Counted from the first letter of the stretch, positions 16,080 to 25,494 are shown. The stretch is 64,000 bases of DNA from Planctellipticum sp942493135 (GCA_942493135.1 OW818684.1:3782001-3846000), one strand, 5' to 3'. Notes: generated from the sequence alone by a model not told the origin. Program-made: numbers and translations.

Positions 16080-16717
16080 AGCCCACACCCCTTTCCTGGT
16101 CCTTGAACACGTCCCTGGTCTCCGACCACCACCGGACCCGTTTTCGAAAGAGGCTCGCCATGTTCCCTGGAGAGCTTCCTGCAAAATGGACAACCAATCC
16201 GGCCGTACAGCCGGGAGTGTCATCAACCCGATGGCGTGGTCACAAAGATTACAGCTCGACTGAAGCCAATTCCAGCAGAAAACCAAAAATCCGGAAAAGC
16301 CGTGCCGCGGCTATCGTCCGGAGCGGTGTTCAGTATTCAGGGCAGTCTGAACACGGTCGGGCCGCCGTTTTGGCAGCCTGGATTGGCCTGCGAAGCCCGC
16401 TCGTGGGGCGGTTCGGCTTGAATGTGGCGCGACTCCGGGACACAAACCGGCAGAGATTGCCGGTGACCCATGCGTCAGGCTGAGTGGTGCCTAAAAAACA
16501 GGCAGCTCGATGGCGGCTGCCGGTCCGGACTGCGGGACAGCTCCGCGGAGACGCCGGGAGGGGGGGGGCAGGACTCCCGGACGCTCACCCGAGACGGGAC
16601 CAGCGGGCCGCCTTGCAATTCGCCGGGGCCGCCGTGATTCTGTCGGTCGCGGTCCGCCGGTTATCGGAGAGCGGTCGGTCCGCGGCGGCACCCCCATCGC
16701 GCAGAACGAGGACGCTC
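16080..16717. other. Long divergent intergenic region
   Basis: This 638-base stretch separates csrA (leftward) from the oxidoreductase (rightward). I see no gene. It contains GCCT-A6C-AGGC near 16492-16506, and a run of nine G at about 16559-16568 inside a small CGGGAG/CTCCCG foldback. Both promoters should lie here, but no boxes are convincing. Confidence 0.5.
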
Positions 16718-17794
16718 ATGGTACGCATCGGCATTGTCGGCATTGGTTTCATGGGCTGGACCCACTTTGCAGGCGCCACGAAGATTACGGAGGCCGGCAA
16801 GATCGCCGGCTCCAAGCTGAAGGGGGGGGCCGTCGCCGCCATCTGCGCGCGCAGTCCGGAAAAGCTGGCCGGGGACTGGTCGTCGATCCAGGGCAACTTC
16901 GGACCGCGGGGTCCGAAGCTCGACTTGGCGAAGATCAGCGCCTACGACCAGTACGAAGAGATGATTCTCGATCCAGACCTCGACGTGATCGACGTCTGCC
17001 TGCCGAATGACCAGCACGAAAAGGTCGTCCTGGCGGCCCTCGCCGCCGGCAAGCACGTTCTCGTGGAAAAGCCGATCGCGGTCGACCCGAAAGCTGCAGA
17101 CCGGATGGTGGCTGCGGCGAAGAAGGCGGGCAAGCTGTTGATGGTCGCCCACGTACTGCCCTTCTTTCCCGAGTTTCAGTACGCCCGGGATCTGGTCGCC
17201 TCGGGCAAGTACGGCAAGCTGCGGGCCGCCCACTTCCGCCGCGTGATCTCCCCACCCAAGTGGTCGGGCGACATGAGCGACTTCCGCAAACTCGGCGGAT
17301 GGGGAATCGACCTGCACATTCACGACAACCACTTCATCAGCCTGCTGTGCGGAAAGCCGAATCAGGTCTTTTCCCGGGGTCTGCTTGAAGAGGGCTTTGT
17401 GAATCACGTTCACACGAACTATCTGTTCGACGACCCGGGCCTGGCGGTTTCGGCGGTCAGCGGCGGCATCGCCGCCGACGGGTTGGCCTTCGCCCACGGC
17501 TTCGAGCTGTACCTGGAAAAGGCGACGCTGCAGTACTCCGCCGGGACGCTTGGCGGGGAGTGGTGTCCCGATCGCCCGCTGACGCTGATCACCGGGGGCA
17601 AGGTCACGCAGCCGAAGCTCAAGGGAGGCACCGAGTGGTGCGCCGCCTTCACGGCCGAACTGCAGACGGTGGTTAACGCGGTCAAGACGGGCGAAGTCCC
17701 GGCCCAGATGTCCGGCGACCTGGCCCGCGACGCGTTGAAGGTCTGCTACGCCGAGGCCCGCAGCATCGAGAGCGGCAAGCCGGTGAAGCCGTAA
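16718..17794 (+). CDS. Gfo/Idh/MocA-family oxidoreductase
   Basis: A 358-residue NAD(P)-dependent dehydrogenase of the glucose-fructose oxidoreductase/inositol dehydrogenase group. The N-terminal Rossmann fold opens with I-G-I-V-G-I-G-F-M-G-W-T-H. The substrate domain has the conserved L-V-E-K-P-I-A near residue 122, with the catalytic Lys, and G-G-W-G-I-D-L-H-I-H-D near residue 200, with the Asp/His pair. No Tat signal is visible, so it is cytoplasmic, unlike many planctomycete relatives. ATG 16718 immediately precedes the Rossmann strand. The sugar or inositol substrate cannot be told from sequence. It stands alone on its strand before xdhC. Confidence 0.88.
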   Translation: MVRIGIVGIGFMGWTHFAGATKITEAGKIAGSKLKGGAVAAICARSPEKLAGDWSSIQGNFGPRGPKLDLAKISAYDQYEEMILDPDLDVIDVCLPNDQHEKVVLAALAAGKHVLVEKPIAVDPKAADRMVAAAKKAGKLLMVAHVLPFFPEFQYARDLVASGKYGKLRAAHFRRVISPPKWSGDMSDFRKLGGWGIDLHIHDNHFISLLCGKPNQVFSRGLLEEGFVNHVHTNYLFDDPGLAVSAVSGGIAADGLAFAHGFELYLEKATLQYSAGTLGGEWCPDRPLTLITGGKVTQPKLKGGTEWCAAFTAELQTVVNAVKTGEVPAQMSGDLARDALKVCYAEARSIESGKPVKP

Positions 17795-18120
17795 GGAGCC
17801 AGAAGAGGAATTCACCGCGATGGCGAGGAGGGGAGGGGAGGTCTGGAGGAATCCGGAGAGTGAAAAGTGAGTATTGAGTAGTGATGAGTGCAAAATGGCG
17901 GAGAAAGCGATTCACGGTTCAACGACATCTCCTCCATGTTTTTTTCACTACTCGCTCTTCAATACTCACTTTTCACTCTCCGGATGTTCTGTCCACGCCT
18001 CCGCGGAGAATCTTCGTCACCTTTCTCCGATCCAATGCGATGCCGCTCGATCGGGGTTCTCCGCTATGATGGAGTCCGGTCGGGGATTTTCCGGTCGCTG
18101 CCTGCGGGAGAGAGTCGAAC
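17795..18120. other. Intergenic region with a foldback element
   Basis: 326 bases between the oxidoreductase and the xdhC-like gene. It contains the foldback at 17853-17983. A TATGAT hexamer at 18065-18070 could be a -10 box for xdhC but no -35 box matches. Confidence 0.5.
17853..17983. repeat. Long foldback element with GAGTATTGAGTAG-rich arms
   Basis: The left arm (17853-17890) and right arm (17946-17983) are reverse complements. The outer 25 bases pair perfectly; the inner bases pair imperfectly. The spacer is 55 bases. The arms consist of variations on GTGA/GTATTGA/GTAGTGA, clearly A+T-richer than neighbouring DNA. Confidence 0.75.
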
Positions 18121-18576
18121 ATGCAACTGGTGCTGCGTGAGCTGGAAGTTGCACTTCGGACCGGACGTCCGGTCAGTTATTGCGCGCTGGTCGAAACGCG
18201 GGGATCGACGCCGCAGAAGGCAGGCGCGATGATGCTTGTCTTTCCGGACGGATCACAGGTCGGGACGCTGGGAGGCGGCTGCGTCGAAGCCGAGGTCAAA
18301 CGCCGGGCGCTGCGACTCCTCGACGAAGGAACGGCAAGCCTCCTGACCTTTCAGCTCGACAGCGACTACGGCTGGGATGACGGTCTGATCTGCGGCGGGC
18401 GGATGAAGATGCTCGTCGATCCGATCCGCCCGGGCGAAGACAGCCGCTACTACCAGACGTGGTTCGATCGGCTCCTGACGGGGGCGGGTTGCACGGAGGC
18501 GGTGGTTCTTGACGCGGAATCCGCCGGGTCCGGAGCCGAGGCTGATCGTTACCTGCTCGATGAACACGCGCCGTGA
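18121..18576 (+). CDS. XdhC-like protein, N-terminal part (split gene)
   Basis: A 151-residue product matching the first half of XdhC/CoxI proteins, which supply or insert molybdenum cofactor for xanthine-dehydrogenase-type enzymes. The signature V-E-T-R-G-S-T-P-Q-K-A-G-A-M-M is near residue 22 and L-G-G-G-C-V-E-A-E-V near residue 50. The frame ends at TGA 18574-18576 in the middle of the linker region, right after L-L-D-E-H. The following frame starts at an overlapping GTG (18573) and continues the protein. Adding one G after CAC (18565-18567) restores the continuous reading L-L-D-E-H-G-A-V-I-A-Q-R. It is either a frameshift or a coupled two-gene form. Confidence 0.75.
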   Translation: MQLVLRELEVALRTGRPVSYCALVETRGSTPQKAGAMMLVFPDGSQVGTLGGGCVEAEVKRRALRLLDEGTASLLTFQLDSDYGWDDGLICGGRMKMLVDPIRPGEDSRYYQTWFDRLLTGAGCTEAVVLDAESAGSGAEADRYLLDEHAP

Positions 18577-19217
18577 TTGCGCAGCGAACGGCGGGGACGG
18601 CAGAGATGGCCGGCGCCGGCGTTCGAGAACGATTGCGGCCGCTGGACGAACGTCCCCGGCCGTATGTCGCGGGGGGGATCTCGTATCTGCCGTGCCTGTC
18701 GCGCTGCCGGCTGGTCATTGTCGGGGCCGGACATGTCGGGCAGAAAGTTGCGCAACTTGCCGCGGAGGCCGACTTTGACGTCTGGGTCATCGACGATCGC
18801 GAAGAGTATTGTCAGTCGCAGCGGTTTCCGACGGCGAAGCGGCTGATCGTCGCACCGATCGACCAGGCGCTGAGCGGGCTCGATGTCGATTCCAGCACGT
18901 ACTGCATCATCGTGACCCGCGGGCACAATCATGACGAAGAGGCGTTGTATCATCTCGCCGACACGCCGGCCCGGTATGTGGGCATGATCGGAAGCCGCCG
19001 GAAGATCCGGCTGATCTTTGAAGACCTGCTGCGGGAAGGGATTGCTCGTGATGCTCTGCAGCGGGTCTATGCCCCCGTCGGTTTCGAGATCGGGTCGCAG
19101 ACGGTGCCGGAGATCGCGATCAGCATCGTCGCCGAGCTGATTGCACACCGGAATCTCGGACGAATTCCCGCAGGGATTCGCGGGGAGAGTCTGCTCAGCG
19201 AGCAGCCGGCAGGCTGA
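18573..19217 (+). CDS. XdhC-like protein, C-terminal Rossmann part (split gene)
   Basis: A 214-residue product corresponding to the second half of XdhC. It has the family's G-G-I-S-Y-L-P junction near residue 35, the nucleotide-binding R-L-V-I-V-G-A-G-H-V-G-Q near residue 46, I-V-T-R-G-H-N-H-D near residue 112, Y-V-G-M-I-G-S-R-R-K near residue 137, and I-G-S-Q-T-V-P-E-I-A-I-S near residue 172. The frame can begin only at GTG 18573, four bases overlapping the upstream stop. No molybdenum hydroxylase genes are in the window. Its 3' end overlaps the opposite-strand gene at 19195 by 23 bases. Confidence 0.75.
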   Translation: MIAQRTAGTAEMAGAGVRERLRPLDERPRPYVAGGISYLPCLSRCRLVIVGAGHVGQKVAQLAAEADFDVWVIDDREEYCQSQRFPTAKRLIVAPIDQALSGLDVDSSTYCIIVTRGHNHDEEALYHLADTPARYVGMIGSRRKIRLIFEDLLREGIARDALQRVYAPVGFEIGSQTVPEIAISIVAELIAHRNLGRIPAGIRGESLLSEQPAG

Positions 19218-20052
19218 ATTCGGCCCGGACGGCGGGATGATCGGAGGCGTCTCCCGTCACGTACTCGATGGTCCGGCATTCGAGACCGCGGGCGAGGATC
19301 CAGTCGATGTGACCGCGGGCTGCGGCGATACCGCCCAGAGGATCGACGACATCCGGCGCCTCCAGCAGTGCTGTGAGGGCGGGGTCGTCGGCATGCGTGT
19401 TGAGGTCTCCCAGGAGAATCGCCGGCGGCTGCAGCGCCAGGAACATCCGGGACACGACCTCAAGCTGTCGGAGACGATCCTCCTGGCGGTCGACGTGAAC
19501 GCCGAGAATGCGCACTCGCCGGCTCTGCAGCGTGACCTCCGTCAGGACCGCCTGACGAAACGCTTTGCCGCGGGTTCCTGGTAACGGGCACCGCTGGACC
19601 AGCTCGACCGGGAGGCGCGTCAGCAGGCCGTTGCCGAAGTGGTCGGTCCACCAGCGCCGTTCTGTCGGGAGGTATGTCGAGGCGAGCTGCAACCGCTGTC
19701 CGAGTTCCCCGGCCTGTTCCATTCCGCCAGTCCAGCCGCCGCCGTGGACTTCCTGCAGCCAGGCGACGTCGAATTCTCCAAGTTGTGCGGTCGTCCGTCC
19801 GAGGTCGAGTCGGCCGTCGGCGCCCCGTCCGCCGTGGATGTTGAACGTGGCGATTCTGAGAGCGTCGCCGTTGCTGGCAACAGGCGCAGGTCCCTTCCAG
19901 GCGACGGGAACGGTTGCATCAGCCGGAGTCCGATCCGCGCCGTTGCCGATCACCACGCCGACCAGCAGCAGCCAGGGGAGGCACGCGAGGAAGTGACGCC
20001 GGGGATCGCGACGTGAGATCGTCGGGGCAGGCACTCCTGCGGTTGCGGACAT
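19195..20052 (-). CDS. Endonuclease/exonuclease/phosphatase-family protein, membrane-anchored
   Basis: A 285-residue protein with an N-terminal hydrophobic anchor or uncleaved signal (residues 20-38, after several Arg) followed by an EEP domain. The metal and catalytic motifs are present in order: A-T-F-N-I-H-G near residue 67, L-Q-E-V-H near residue 97, L-L-G-D-L-N-T-H-A near residue 216, G-H-I-D-W-I-L near residue 248, and S-D-H-P-A-V near residue 270. The family cleaves phosphodiesters of nucleic acids, lipids or inositols, so the substrate is open. It starts three bases after the stop of the big haem protein gene, so the two form an operon. Confidence 0.8.
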   Translation of the reverse strand: MSATAGVPAPTISRRDPRRHFLACLPWLLLVGVVIGNGADRTPADATVPVAWKGPAPVASNGDALRIATFNIHGGRGADGRLDLGRTTAQLGEFDVAWLQEVHGGGWTGGMEQAGELGQRLQLASTYLPTERRWWTDHFGNGLLTRLPVELVQRCPLPGTRGKAFRQAVLTEVTLQSRRVRILGVHVDRQEDRLRQLEVVSRMFLALQPPAILLGDLNTHADDPALTALLEAPDVVDPLGGIAAARGHIDWILARGLECRTIEYVTGDASDHPAVRAEFSLPAAR

Positions 20053-20055
20053 GGT

Positions 20056-23000
20056 CTACTCAGAGGGCGAGGGGCGGGGCTTTTCAGCCACTGCCGGTTT
20101 GGAAAGGGTCTGCAGGTAGGCGTACAGGTCGGCGCAGTCCTGCGTGCTCAAATCTTTGAGCAGACCGCTGGGCATCAGGGAGACGGGGGATTTTCTGCGG
20201 ATCGCGACGTCTGACGTTTCGATCCGGAACGTCTGATTCTGCCCGTCGCGCAGCAACAGACCGTCGACTGATTCGTAGACGATCAGTCCGGAATAAGTCT
20301 TTCCGCCATGCGTCTGCAGAATCGTCGTCTGATACCGGGCCGAGACATCTCGACTGGGGAGGACGATGGCGGTCCAGAGGTCGTTCTTGGAGAAGCGCCC
20401 GGCGGCGCCGGCAAGGTCGGGGCCGAGGCCGCTTCGTCCGCCGTGACATTGGGCGCATTGGCGTGTCTGATAGAGCTTCTCTCCCCGGCCGGCGTCTCCG
20501 GTCGAGTTGGACGCGTGGGCGAGAATCTGCTTGAGGAGCGCCAGGTCGGTTTCGTTGCCGCCGAGCTGCCCGGCGGCTTCCTGAGGCCATTTCTGCTGCA
20601 GCCAGTCGGTCCACTTTTGCGTCGCTACCGGCTGCGGCTGATAGCCGACTTCGCCCGAGACGAACGGGAACGCGACCCCGTTGTTCCGTTCGAGCAGTCG
20701 CAACACCTGCTCGCGAACTGCGTACTCGCGGGAGTCCTGTCCCAGCCGGCGGAAGGCCCGCAGCAGGGCGAACTGTTCGGCGGCGGACTGACCGGCGGGG
20801 AGTTTCTGCAGCGCCTGGGCGCAGGCTTCGACGACTTCCACCTGGGACATCTCCAGTCCCTGGAGAAACAGCGGCCGGTCGCGCGGATCGGGATCGCCCG
20901 CCAGCGCCATCAGCACGGCGCCGCGGACGTTGAACCGCTCGAACTGTTCGCGGATGAGCGTGCGATGAGCCGGCTCCTTCGATTCCCCCAGCAGAAAGAC
21001 GACGTCGTTGTTCCAGGGGTAGTCTTCGCCGTGCTTTTCGATGTTCTTGACAAATGCGGCGATGGCCCCGGGGAGCAGGTCGCCCGGGATCTCGCTCAGG
21101 AACAGCACGTGTCCGGGCCGGCCGAAATCAGGTTCGTCCAGGATTGCAGTGGCCAGATAGTCCTCGTCGCGCGACGCCAGCCGCGTATACAACTCTTTGA
21201 TCCGGTCGTTCCAGTTGGTGTCCTGCGGCAGCTTGTGCTTTGCGAACTTGACGTCCAGTCCGACCAGACCGGCGGCGATCCGTTGGCGCTGCGTCGCCGA
21301 TCGCGGGACCGGGAACTGCGCGGCAACCAGCAATTGATGAATGTCGTGCACGGCGTCGGAGTCTGCGGAGATCGGTGTGAGAACCTTTTCGAGCAACGCC
21401 TGGTTGTACGGATGCAGCATGGCCAGCAGCCGGGCCAGTTCGTCGTCTAATTGAGCGTTGCCAGTGGGATAGACTTCCGACAATGCAATCAGGAGCGGCT
21501 GCAGGAGTGGCTCCTCCTGCTGGGGATCGACGGCGCCGTTGTACCCGTCGAACGCGGGGGGCACGCCGTCCCTCGGTCCCATGTCTCCGAGGGAATTCTG
21601 CAGCAGCCGCACGGCGTCCAGGCGAATGTCCGCCGAGTAGTTGCCTTTGACGAGCGCCGTGGCGAGCGTCGGAACCGTGCTCCTGGCGCGCGTCATCAGA
21701 TCGGGCATCCGGTCCAGCCAGCCGGCGGCATACGTGGCGACCGCCCGCGAACCCTGCTTTCCGGCTGCAGCCGAGAGATCCTTCAAGGCCGATTCCGGCA
21801 ATCGTCGGACGACGAGCGCCGCCTGCCAGCGAGTGAATCGGTCGTCGGATCCAAGTTGCTTCGCGAACGACTCAATCAGTGGCGCGGCATCATCGATCGT
21901 CGGCAGCCCCGCCAGGACTTCGAGCGCGCAGCGTGCGACCAGCGGGTCCTCGTCCGCGACGTAGGCCGCGATCCCGCCCAGGTCCCACTCCGTTGCGGGT
22001 CGTCGGCCATGCGACCAGACGGCGCGCGCTCGGACCAGAAATCGGTTGTCGCTGCGAAAGGCCTTCAATTCCTCGGCGGTCAGCCCTCCGAAGACTTCGG
22101 TCACGATCTCGATGGCCCTCGTCCGCTCACGGACCGGACGTTCGCCGTCCCGAGCCGCGGCCAGAAGCTTGTCTCGTCCCAGGTCGCGAGCCGCCGGCAA
22201 CCACTTTGCTCGACTCCAGGCACTCAGCGGTTGAGGCGCCCGCAGGCAAGCTTCCAGCGGCTCTTCGATCTCGGCGGGTTTGTCCCCGGTCTTGGCCTTC
22301 ACGCGATAAACACCGCCGCGCGTTCCGCGGCCGCCGACGCTGACCAGCAGGCTGCCGTCGGGAGCGACCTCGACATCGGTCGGAGCAAAGCCGTTCCCGC
22401 CGGTCCCGGACATGAACAGCTCGACTTTGCTCGTGTAAGCCGCCCCGTCGCGCTGCAGCCGCAGGAAGTTCACGCGGCCGTAGGTCCAGTCGAGCACGAA
22501 CAGCCCGCCGTGGTACTGCTCGGGAAACTGCGAATGCTCGTAGCAGACCATGCCGGTCGGCGAACCGCGTCCCATCGAGGCGACGACGGGAGGCATATCC
22601 ATGTAATCGTCGGGACGCTTCCAGCTCTTGCTGATCCAGCCGTGATCCGCAGCCGTCAACGTCTGGAAGACCCGTGTCGGTCGATACCAGGGAAGCGAGA
22701 TATCGCGCTCGTCGTCGCTGTCGTAGGTGAAGATGTCGCCGTACGGACCGAAGGCGAAGTCGTAGGCGTTACGAAAGCCGTCGCCGATCAACTCGCCCCC
22801 CGAAAAGTCGGGTTTCAGCCGCATCAGCACGCCGGCCCGCGGTTGACGAATCGGCGAAGTCGGCAGCGTGGCGTAGGCCGCGGTAATCTCTGCGGTATTC
22901 CCCGCCAGAATGTACCACCAGCCGTCCGGGCCATGCTGAATCGAATGGGTGTCGTGCTCGCCCCCCGTCCGGCAGCGGAGCAGTCGCTCGGGAGGGCCGT

Positions 23001-23382
23001 CGGCTTTGCCGTCGCCATCCTGATCGCGATAGATCAGCACGCCGCCGTCGCCGACACACAGGCAGTTGCGGCCGTGAAAGAACAGTCCCATCGCGCCCGA
23101 CTTCGGCCCGCTGGCGAAGTCTTCGGCCCGCTCGGCGACGCCATCGCCATCGGCGTCGATCAGCGTCCGGATGTAGCCGGGACCACTGACGACCGGCCGC
23201 CCCTGGCTGTCGACGGTCAGGCAGAAGATGTCGTGAGCCAGCTCATCGCCGGCGAACTGCACGACCTCGAAGCCCTCGGGAACCCGCAAGCCCGGATCGA
23301 CGTCGGCGGCGGCCAGGCAGCCGCACAAGAGGAGTCCGCAGAAACCCCGGGACAGCCATCGAACGATCGGGTTGCAGCGCAC
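20056..23382 (-). CDS. PVC-type CxxCH haem-binding protein with N-terminal propeller
   Basis: A 1,108-residue exported protein of the planctomycete/verrucomicrobial group with membrane-bound dehydrogenase-like N-terminal domain and C-terminal cytochrome c motif. After a signal peptide (L-L-L-C-G-C-L-A-A-A) comes the conserved V-P-E-G-F-E-V entry, then a beta-propeller with D-A-D-G-D-G-V-A-E and D-Q-D-G-D-G-K-A-D Ca-type loops. The middle is helical HEAT-like repeats. C-terminal C-A-Q-C-H near residue 1000 binds one haem c, with a distal Met expected in the L-M-P-S-G-L segment. GTG 23382 is chosen because AAAGGGAG precedes it. These proteins are thought to act in periplasmic sugar oxidation. 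Confidence 0.88.
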   Translation of the reverse strand: MRCNPIVRWLSRGFCGLLLCGCLAAADVDPGLRVPEGFEVVQFAGDELAHDIFCLTVDSQGRPVVSGPGYIRTLIDADGDGVAERAEDFASGPKSGAMGLFFHGRNCLCVGDGGVLIYRDQDGDGKADGPPERLLRCRTGGEHDTHSIQHGPDGWWYILAGNTAEITAAYATLPTSPIRQPRAGVLMRLKPDFSGGELIGDGFRNAYDFAFGPYGDIFTYDSDDERDISLPWYRPTRVFQTLTAADHGWISKSWKRPDDYMDMPPVVASMGRGSPTGMVCYEHSQFPEQYHGGLFVLDWTYGRVNFLRLQRDGAAYTSKVELFMSGTGGNGFAPTDVEVAPDGSLLVSVGGRGTRGGVYRVKAKTGDKPAEIEEPLEACLRAPQPLSAWSRAKWLPAARDLGRDKLLAAARDGERPVRERTRAIEIVTEVFGGLTAEELKAFRSDNRFLVRARAVWSHGRRPATEWDLGGIAAYVADEDPLVARCALEVLAGLPTIDDAAPLIESFAKQLGSDDRFTRWQAALVVRRLPESALKDLSAAAGKQGSRAVATYAAGWLDRMPDLMTRARSTVPTLATALVKGNYSADIRLDAVRLLQNSLGDMGPRDGVPPAFDGYNGAVDPQQEEPLLQPLLIALSEVYPTGNAQLDDELARLLAMLHPYNQALLEKVLTPISADSDAVHDIHQLLVAAQFPVPRSATQRQRIAAGLVGLDVKFAKHKLPQDTNWNDRIKELYTRLASRDEDYLATAILDEPDFGRPGHVLFLSEIPGDLLPGAIAAFVKNIEKHGEDYPWNNDVVFLLGESKEPAHRTLIREQFERFNVRGAVLMALAGDPDPRDRPLFLQGLEMSQVEVVEACAQALQKLPAGQSAAEQFALLRAFRRLGQDSREYAVREQVLRLLERNNGVAFPFVSGEVGYQPQPVATQKWTDWLQQKWPQEAAGQLGGNETDLALLKQILAHASNSTGDAGRGEKLYQTRQCAQCHGGRSGLGPDLAGAAGRFSKNDLWTAIVLPSRDVSARYQTTILQTHGGKTYSGLIVYESVDGLLLRDGQNQTFRIETSDVAIRRKSPVSLMPSGLLKDLSTQDCADLYAYLQTLSKPAVAEKPRPSPSE

Positions 23383-23564
23383 TGTGGGACTCCCTTTCCA
23401 GCGCACCATCGCAAGAGAGTCTCGACGCAATGGCGGCGCGGCCTTTGGCAACTGGCCCGAATCCGCGGAATCCTAGCCAGAAACCCGCGCCAAGGGCAAC
23501 AGCAGTGCGCAGCGGAACGTCCGACCGCCGACACGTTGTCGGCCGAGCAGCGAGTCCGGCCTGG

Positions 23565-24419
23565 CTAGTTCTTCCTGGGTCCGAGCCGGGCGACGCCCGG
23601 ATTGCTCAGGACTTCCTTCTGGTACTCCGCGAACGGCAGACGGCGGAGTCCCTCCTCTTGCAACTGCGTTTCCCACTCATGAATCATGCCGCGGTCGGCG
23701 GTCGTCAGCTTCCACATCCACTGATGTTCGGCCTTCAATTTGACCGGAGCCTTGCCCGGATTGACCGTCATTTCCACTTTCACCGGCAACTGCTTGATCT
23801 CGCGCAACTGGTCGTTGACGCGCAATCGCGCGGCCGGAAGCGGCGCCTGGGGATGCAGGACCGAGTTGAGCTGCGCGATCGAGTCGGCATAGTCGAGGTA
23901 ACGCGTGACGGCTTCGGGGCTCGCCTCATCCGTGCAGTTCACCCGATACTGCATGACCTTGCTGTGCATCGTCAGCAACTGCTTGCCCTTCGCCGGATCG
24001 AACTGCGACCGGAACACCGGATGCAACTGGAATTCCAGCATCTCCGCCGATGCCAGTTGATCCGGATCGGACTGTTCGTGAACCTGATCCAGCAACTTGT
24101 TGGCGTCTGTCTCCACCAGTTTCAGGAAGTACCGCATCTGTTCCTGCGAGATACTCGTCGCCACGCGACGTCCGACATTCAGGACCTCGAACTGCTTATG
24201 AGCCGCATCGTAGACGGTCAGTTCGCGGGCCGGCTCGGTGTAGTCGTAGACTTTTCCGGCGTGGAACAGCGTCAGATTCCGGCCGAGGACTTCCTCGTCC
24301 GCGCCGTTGCGAATGACCGTATACACCCTCAGATCCTGGGCTTGAGCGGGGCACGCCAGGCAGGAAACGGCCAGGGCCGCCATCCAGAGCCAGGTGAAAC
24401 GGAGAGACTGCGCAAGCAT
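23565..24419 (-). CDS. Secreted protein of unknown function
   Basis: A 284-residue exported protein: signal peptide up to A-Q-A-Q-D near residue 28, followed by D-L-R-V-Y-T-V-I-R-N and a mixed alpha/beta body. I recognise a planctomycete-type hypothetical protein (the reading resembles N-terminal strands R-V-Y-T-V with T-L-F-H-A-G-K-V-Y-D-Y near residue 53) but no named domain or catalytic motif. ATG 24419 has GGAAGG seven bases upstream; ATG 24434 would add five residues. The big haem-protein gene lies 183 bases further downstream on the same strand, which leaves open whether they share a transcript. Confidence 0.65.
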   Translation of the reverse strand: MLAQSLRFTWLWMAALAVSCLACPAQAQDLRVYTVIRNGADEEVLGRNLTLFHAGKVYDYTEPARELTVYDAAHKQFEVLNVGRRVATSISQEQMRYFLKLVETDANKLLDQVHEQSDPDQLASAEMLEFQLHPVFRSQFDPAKGKQLLTMHSKVMQYRVNCTDEASPEAVTRYLDYADSIAQLNSVLHPQAPLPAARLRVNDQLREIKQLPVKVEMTVNPGKAPVKLKAEHQWMWKLTTADRGMIHEWETQLQEEGLRRLPFAEYQKEVLSNPGVARLGPRKN

Positions 24420-24702
24420 CTGAAAACCTTCCATACGGGAGGTGTTGCCGCCGACGGGATCGGCGCGAACGGATTGAGTCTGGACGGGATTCGTGCGTGT
24501 TACCGCAGGTCGCAGGATCCCTCAACGCCAGCTCGTCCGCACCGCCGGCTCCAGAGACCTTCCGGGCCGGAAAAGTCGGCCTTGCCCGTCGTTATCGGCA
24601 GGGACTGCCGATCGGTCGCCGTGAAACTCCCGCAATCCGCCGGCGGCGAGTACCATGCTCGAACGTCCTTCCGCCGCCGCTTCCCGCTCAGGAACACCGT
24701 CC

Positions 24703-25494
24703 ATGACCGACCCGCTGTTCAACATCGCCGATCAGGTCGTTCTCGTCTCGGGAGGGAGCCGGGGAATTGGCCGCGAACTGGCCGCCGCCTTCGCCGCCCG
24801 CGACGCCATGGTCTTCATCGCCGGCCGGGAAGCCGATACGCTCGAAACGACGGCGGGGGTGATCTCGACCGGCCGCTACCCGGTCAAAACCGTCGTCTGC
24901 GACGTTTCGCTGACAGACGATGTCGCTTCGATGGTTCAGTCTGTCGTCAGCGAAGCCGGGCGGATCGACGGATTGCTGAACGTCGCCGGCGTCAACAAAC
25001 GCAAGCGGGTCGAGAACTATGCACCCGAGGAATTCGACTTCATCGTCGATATCAACCTCCGCGGAGCGTTCTTCGTCGCCCAGCACGTCGGCCGGCAGTT
25101 CATCGCGCAGGGGAACGGCGGCTGGATTACGAATATCGATTCGCTCAACACCAGTTCCCCCCTCAAAGGCGTTCTGCCCTACGCCATGAGCAAAGCGGGA
25201 ATGAACATGATGACCCGCGGCATGGCGAACGAATGGGGCCGGCACAAAGTCCGCGTCAACGGCCTCGCTCCCGGTTTCGTCCTCACCGACCTGACTCAGA
25301 AGCTCTGGTCCGATCCGAACATGCAGGCTTGGAACGCGGCGAACTCCCCCCTCGGACGACTCGGAAACCCGGACGACATGGTCGGTACCGCAGTCTTCCT
25401 CGCCAGTCCCGGCGCCGCGTTCCTGACGGGCCAGACGATCTACGTGGATGGCGGCTTCACGGCGGGGATGAACTGGCCGATTCCGCTGGACTGA
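24703..25494 (+). CDS. Short-chain dehydrogenase/reductase
   Basis: A 263-residue cytoplasmic NAD(P)(H)-dependent SDR of the classical type. The coenzyme loop V-S-G-G-S-R-G-I-G near residue 16, the structural N-V-A-G near residue 90, the catalytic Ser in I-D-S-L-N near residue 146 and Y-A-M-S-K-A-G near residue 161 are all present, as is the C-terminal G-Q-T-I-Y-V-D-G-G. The sequence resembles gluconate 5-dehydrogenase/2-deoxygluconate dehydrogenase-like members. ATG 24703 with AGGAAC upstream is preferred over ATG 24655, which would add an untypical Ala-rich start. Four hairpins follow the stop. Confidence 0.85.
   Translation: MTDPLFNIADQVVLVSGGSRGIGRELAAAFAARDAMVFIAGREADTLETTAGVISTGRYPVKTVVCDVSLTDDVASMVQSVVSEAGRIDGLLNVAGVNKRKRVENYAPEEFDFIVDINLRGAFFVAQHVGRQFIAQGNGGWITNIDSLNTSSPLKGVLPYAMSKAGMNMMTRGMANEWGRHKVRVNGLAPGFVLTDLTQKLWSDPNMQAWNAANSPLGRLGNPDDMVGTAVFLASPGAAFLTGQTIYVDGGFTAGMNWPIPLD

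Noticed and set aside
16555..16585. Run of nine G as a contingency tract
   Set aside because: It lies outside any gene and too far from the supported start at 16718 to alter a frame.
21451..23568. 705-codon open frame on the plus strand
   Set aside because: It lies wholly antisense to the haem-protein gene, shows no domain and has a composition expected from high-G+C shadow frames.
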